Below, one piece after another: positions 4,100 to 5,720 of a stretch of DNA of 5,720 nucleotides. The translations under genes and the position numbers were made by a program. The notes below the pieces were generated by a model. The model ran no database searches, had not been told where the DNA came from, and saw only the letters and a list, made by a program, of their open reading frames with translations. Location: assembly GCF_900544955.1 (NCBI RefSeq), contig NZ_UQXD01000069.1, positions 1-5,720 of the forward strand, written 5' to 3'. Each line of letters starts with the position of its first letter. The stretch's first letter is position 1. This stretch comes from an uncultured Oscillibacter sp. Its GTDB lineage: Bacteria; Bacillota; Clostridia; Oscillospirales; Oscillospiraceae.

Positions 4100-4741
4100 T
4101 CAGCCGCCCAGAGTTACGTCCTGGGACTGGTACCACGCCAGGGCCTGGGAGAAGTCCTCCGGCTGAAAATCGGGCCACAGCCGGTCCACCACGAAGAAGT
4201 CAGCGTAGACGGACTGCACCGGCAGAAAGCCGGACAGCCGCCGCATACCGCCCCAGCGGATCACCAGATCCACCCGGGAGACGTCGTGGGAGCGCAGCGC
4301 GCCGTAAATTTTCCGGCGGTTTCCGCCGGGGGCGTCCAGTCCGGCCAGATCCCACTCCCAACCGTAGTTCACCAGGAAGTTGACGCGGATGCCGCCGCCG
4401 TTCAAATCCTGCCGGCGGGCGTAGGGCAGCAGGGCCTTGGGGAAGGCGGGGGCGGCGCCGTCGCCCACCACCAGCAGGGAGACGGGCTCGGCGGCGATCA
4501 GCGCCACGGCCTCGGCGCAGGCCTGGGAAAAGGCCGTCACCTGCTCCGGCGGCCGCCCGCAGTTGTCGGTGGTAAAGCCGTAGTAGGTGATCTCCTGTAC
4601 CCCCGCGTCCCGCGCCAGGCGCAGCAACTCCAGGCCCGGCGCCAGACCGTGGGCGTAGCCCGCCTGCTTGGAAAGCCCGGCCCTGCTGGCCCAGCGCCGG
4701 TTTCCGTCCGGAATGATCCCAATATGCTTCGGTATTCGCAA
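4100..4741 (-). CDS. Divergent cis-prenyltransferase (undecaprenyl diphosphate synthase family)
   Basis: A 213-residue UppS-family protein, somewhat shorter than typical UppS (about 230-250). Family enzymes add isopentenyl units in cis to farnesyl diphosphate to make the C55 lipid carrier for wall synthesis. Visible motifs: PKHIGIIPDGNRRWA (4-18) with metal-binding Asp12, YYGFTTDNCGRP (53-64) in place of YAFSTENW, NYGWEW (125-130), and RWGGMRRLSGFLPVQSVYAD (162-181). Compared with E. coli UppS, Arg194 and Arg200 are kept (162, 168), Glu198 is Met166, Asn203 is Gly171, and the metal ligand Glu213 is Asp181. It matches a Clostridia subgroup ending QDVTLGG, probably a paralogue rather than the housekeeping enzyme. 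TTG 4741 is preferred because GGGGAGGAG ends nine bases upstream. ATG 4771 adds ten residues that encode that site, and lacks one of its own. No clear promoter was found; the gene is divergent from the holin. Confidence 0.85.
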   Translation of the reverse strand: MRIPKHIGIIPDGNRRWASRAGLSKQAGYAHGLAPGLELLRLARDAGVQEITYYGFTTDNCGRPPEQVTAFSQACAEAVALIAAEPVSLLVVGDGAAPAFPKALLPYARRQDLNGGGIRVNFLVNYGWEWDLAGLDAPGGNRRKIYGALRSHDVSRVDLVIRWGGMRRLSGFLPVQSVYADFFVVDRLWPDFQPEDFSQALAWYQSQDVTLGG

Positions 4742-4796
4742 AGTATCACGCTCCTCCCCTCTAGTATGCATGGTCTGCTGGAAATTATTGATGACG

Positions 4797-4858
4797 GGGC
4801 CGGTTCGGCGCTCGGCCCCAACCATTTTGCGCCGTGTGCGGCGTGGGGCAATTGCCCG
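4797..4858. other. Hairpin-rich intergenic segment between prenyltransferase and holin
   Basis: Three inverted repeats lie in a row: GGGGCCG (4797-4803) with CGGCCCC (4814-4820), CGCCG (4831-4835) with CGGCG (4840-4844), and the perfect 12-base palindrome GGGCAATTGCCC (4847-4858), which ends 13 bases before the holin ATG. The region separates two divergent genes, so the structures could act in either leader or as protein-binding sites. No T-run follows any of them. Confidence 0.4.
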
Positions 4859-4871
4859 GAAAGGAAGAGAC

Positions 4872-5360
4872 ATGAACGAAAACACAATGGTGAGACTCAA
4901 GGCGGGTCTCTCGGGCCTGGTGGCGGTGCTGACGGCCCTGTGGGGGTGGTTCGGCTGGCTGGTGGTGGCCTGGGTGGGGCTGATGCTGTCGGACTGGCTG
5001 ATCGGCTCCGCGGTGGCGGCCAAGGAGGGGCGCTGGTCCAGCGCCCGGCTCCGGGAGGGGGCGTGGCACAAGGCGGGAATGGTGGTTGTGGTCTGCGTGG
5101 CTTTGGCGGCGGACTGGCTCATTGGCACGATGATGGCCCGCCTGCCGGGCGTGACGCTGCCGTTTACCTACTCGGTGCTGCTGGGGCCTATGGTGATCGT
5201 GTGGTACATCGTGGGCGAACTGGGCAGTCTGGCGGAGCACGCCGTGGCCATGGGAGCCCCGGTGCCGGGGTGGATCGTCCGGGTGCTGGAGATCAGCAAG
5301 GACGCCCTGGACGGCGCGGCGGGCGGCATGCTGGGCGGAGAGGAAGAAAAGAAGGACTGA
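4872..5360 (+). CDS. Phage-type holin (TcdE / toxin-secretion holin family)
   Basis: A 162-residue membrane protein. Hydrophobic stretches at about 13-36, 68-88 and 97-117 suggest three membrane segments, and the C-terminus is short and charged (GEEEKKD). The order, with a conserved SDWLIGS after the first segment, a Lys/Arg loop (51-67), and the closing GELGSLAEHAVAMG...PGWIVRVLEISKD, matches the Bacteriophage_holin_4 / toxin secretion holin family. Such holins form pores that let a muralytic enzyme, or in Clostridioides difficile large toxins, cross the membrane. DWLIG recurs at 41-45 and 81-85, hinting at an internal repeat of membrane segments. ATG 4872 follows AAGGAAGAG at close range. 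The peptidase gene starts 22 bases after the stop, so the two form a lysis cassette. The gene alone does not tell a live prophage from a domesticated export module. Confidence 0.9.
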   Translation: MNENTMVRLKAGLSGLVAVLTALWGWFGWLVVAWVGLMLSDWLIGSAVAAKEGRWSSARLREGAWHKAGMVVVVCVALAADWLIGTMMARLPGVTLPFTYSVLLGPMVIVWYIVGELGSLAEHAVAMGAPVPGWIVRVLEISKDALDGAAGGMLGGEEEKKD

Positions 5361-5382
5361 TCTGACGATCAAGGAGGAGACC

Positions 5383-5720
5383 ATGGGAATCAAAACCTAT
5401 TCCAAGGCCCGGGACGGGGCCGTGAAGCTGTCCGAGCATTTCACCGTGGGGGAGTTCGCCTGCCGGGACGGCACGGACGCGGTGCCGGTGTCGGAGGAGC
5501 TGGTGACGCTGCTCCAGAAAATCCGGGACCACTTCGGCAGGGCGGTTACCGTCAACAGCGCCTACCGGACCGCGGCCTACAATACGAAGGTTGGCGGCGC
5601 AAAACGATCTCAGCATCTGCTGGGCACGGCGGCGGACATCACCCTCGCCGGGGTCGCGCCGCTGGAGGTGGCCCAGTACGCGGAGTTCTTGCAGCCGAAG
5701 GCCGGGGGCATCGGCGTGTA
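5383..5720 (+). CDS. M15-family peptidoglycan peptidase (endolysin-like), 3' end outside window
   Basis: The first 112 complete codons of a gene running off the right edge. Residues 13-50 (VKLSEHFTVGEFACRDG onward) are the usual N-terminal segment of Peptidase_M15_3 enzymes, which cut D-alanyl or D-Ala-containing peptide links in peptidoglycan. The catalytic core is visible: NSAYRTAAYN (58-67) with Ser59 and Arg62, then SQHLLGTAADI (76-86) carrying the first two zinc ligands, His78 and Asp85. The third ligand, normally a His in a VHVD-like strand, would lie just beyond the window after GGIGVY. ATG 5383 is firm, with AAGGAGGAG five bases upstream. There is no signal peptide, which fits export through the adjacent holin. 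The gene could be a phage endolysin or part of a domesticated lysis or secretion module. Confidence 0.9.
   Translation, partial: MGIKTYSKARDGAVKLSEHFTVGEFACRDGTDAVPVSEELVTLLQKIRDHFGRAVTVNSAYRTAAYNTKVGGAKRSQHLLGTAADITLAGVAPLEVAQYAEFLQPKAGGIGV

Noticed and set aside
4742..5128. N-terminal extension of the prenyltransferase frame back to 5128
   Set aside because: The frame stays open, but the extension lies antisense to the holin and has no ribosome binding site. The family N-terminus (IPKHIGIIPDGN) begins right after the TTG at 4741.
3857..5365. A 502-codon open frame on the plus strand
   Set aside because: It runs antisense to the DUF2589-like and prenyltransferase genes and out of frame with the holin. 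Its translation is Gly/Arg/Ala-rich without any motif: a GC-driven shadow frame.
1..5720. CRISPR array, insertion sequence or replication origin
   Set aside because: No regularly spaced repeats, transposase motifs, terminal inverted repeats or DnaA-box clusters were seen.

Overview
The window is GC-rich bacterial DNA with strong AGGAGG-type ribosome binding sites, compact sigma-70/sigma-A style promoters and U-tailed terminators. The gene content suggests a high-GC Clostridia (Firmicutes) genome, probably of the Oscillospiraceae type. Evidence for this is the GASCEV-bearing SDR reductase, the Clostridia-type cis-prenyltransferase ending in QDVTLGG, and the TcdE-type holin. This assignment is inferred from protein family resemblance and was not tested by any search.

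Layout. 1-505 and 506-1112 (minus strand): two small proteins of unknown function. One has a proline-rich tail. The other is an internal duplication of a roughly 36-residue unit. 1028-1056 (plus): a near-consensus promoter with no obvious gene. 1113-1277 (minus): a complete tRNA-Val(GAC) unit with its own promoter and terminator. 1337-2071 (plus): an SDR reductase, probably the YmfI-like EF-P-modifying type. 2103-2134: a bidirectional terminator separating it from the convergent 2195-2974 (minus) gene, an XRE plus S24 self-cleaving repressor. 2975-3297: a control region with two back-to-back promoters and four operator-like repeats, then about 200 bases with no gene I can support. 3298-4032 (minus): a promoter, a short DUF2589-like protein and a free-standing degenerate Hint-fold protein. 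4100-4741 (minus): a divergent UppS-like cis-prenyltransferase. 4872 to the right edge (plus): a holin followed by an M15-type peptidoglycan peptidase that runs off the window.

How it fits together. The self-cleaving repressor, holin and peptidase are phage-type functions, but there is no integrase, terminase, capsid or tail gene here. Ordinary chromosomal genes (tRNA, SDR, prenyltransferase) are interleaved with them. The region is therefore either the edge of a prophage extending to the right or domesticated phage modules in a housekeeping neighbourhood. The most unusual elements are the Hint-like protein lacking the residues needed for splicing, its short DUF2589-like partner, and the repressor's divergent promoter that points at no visible gene.
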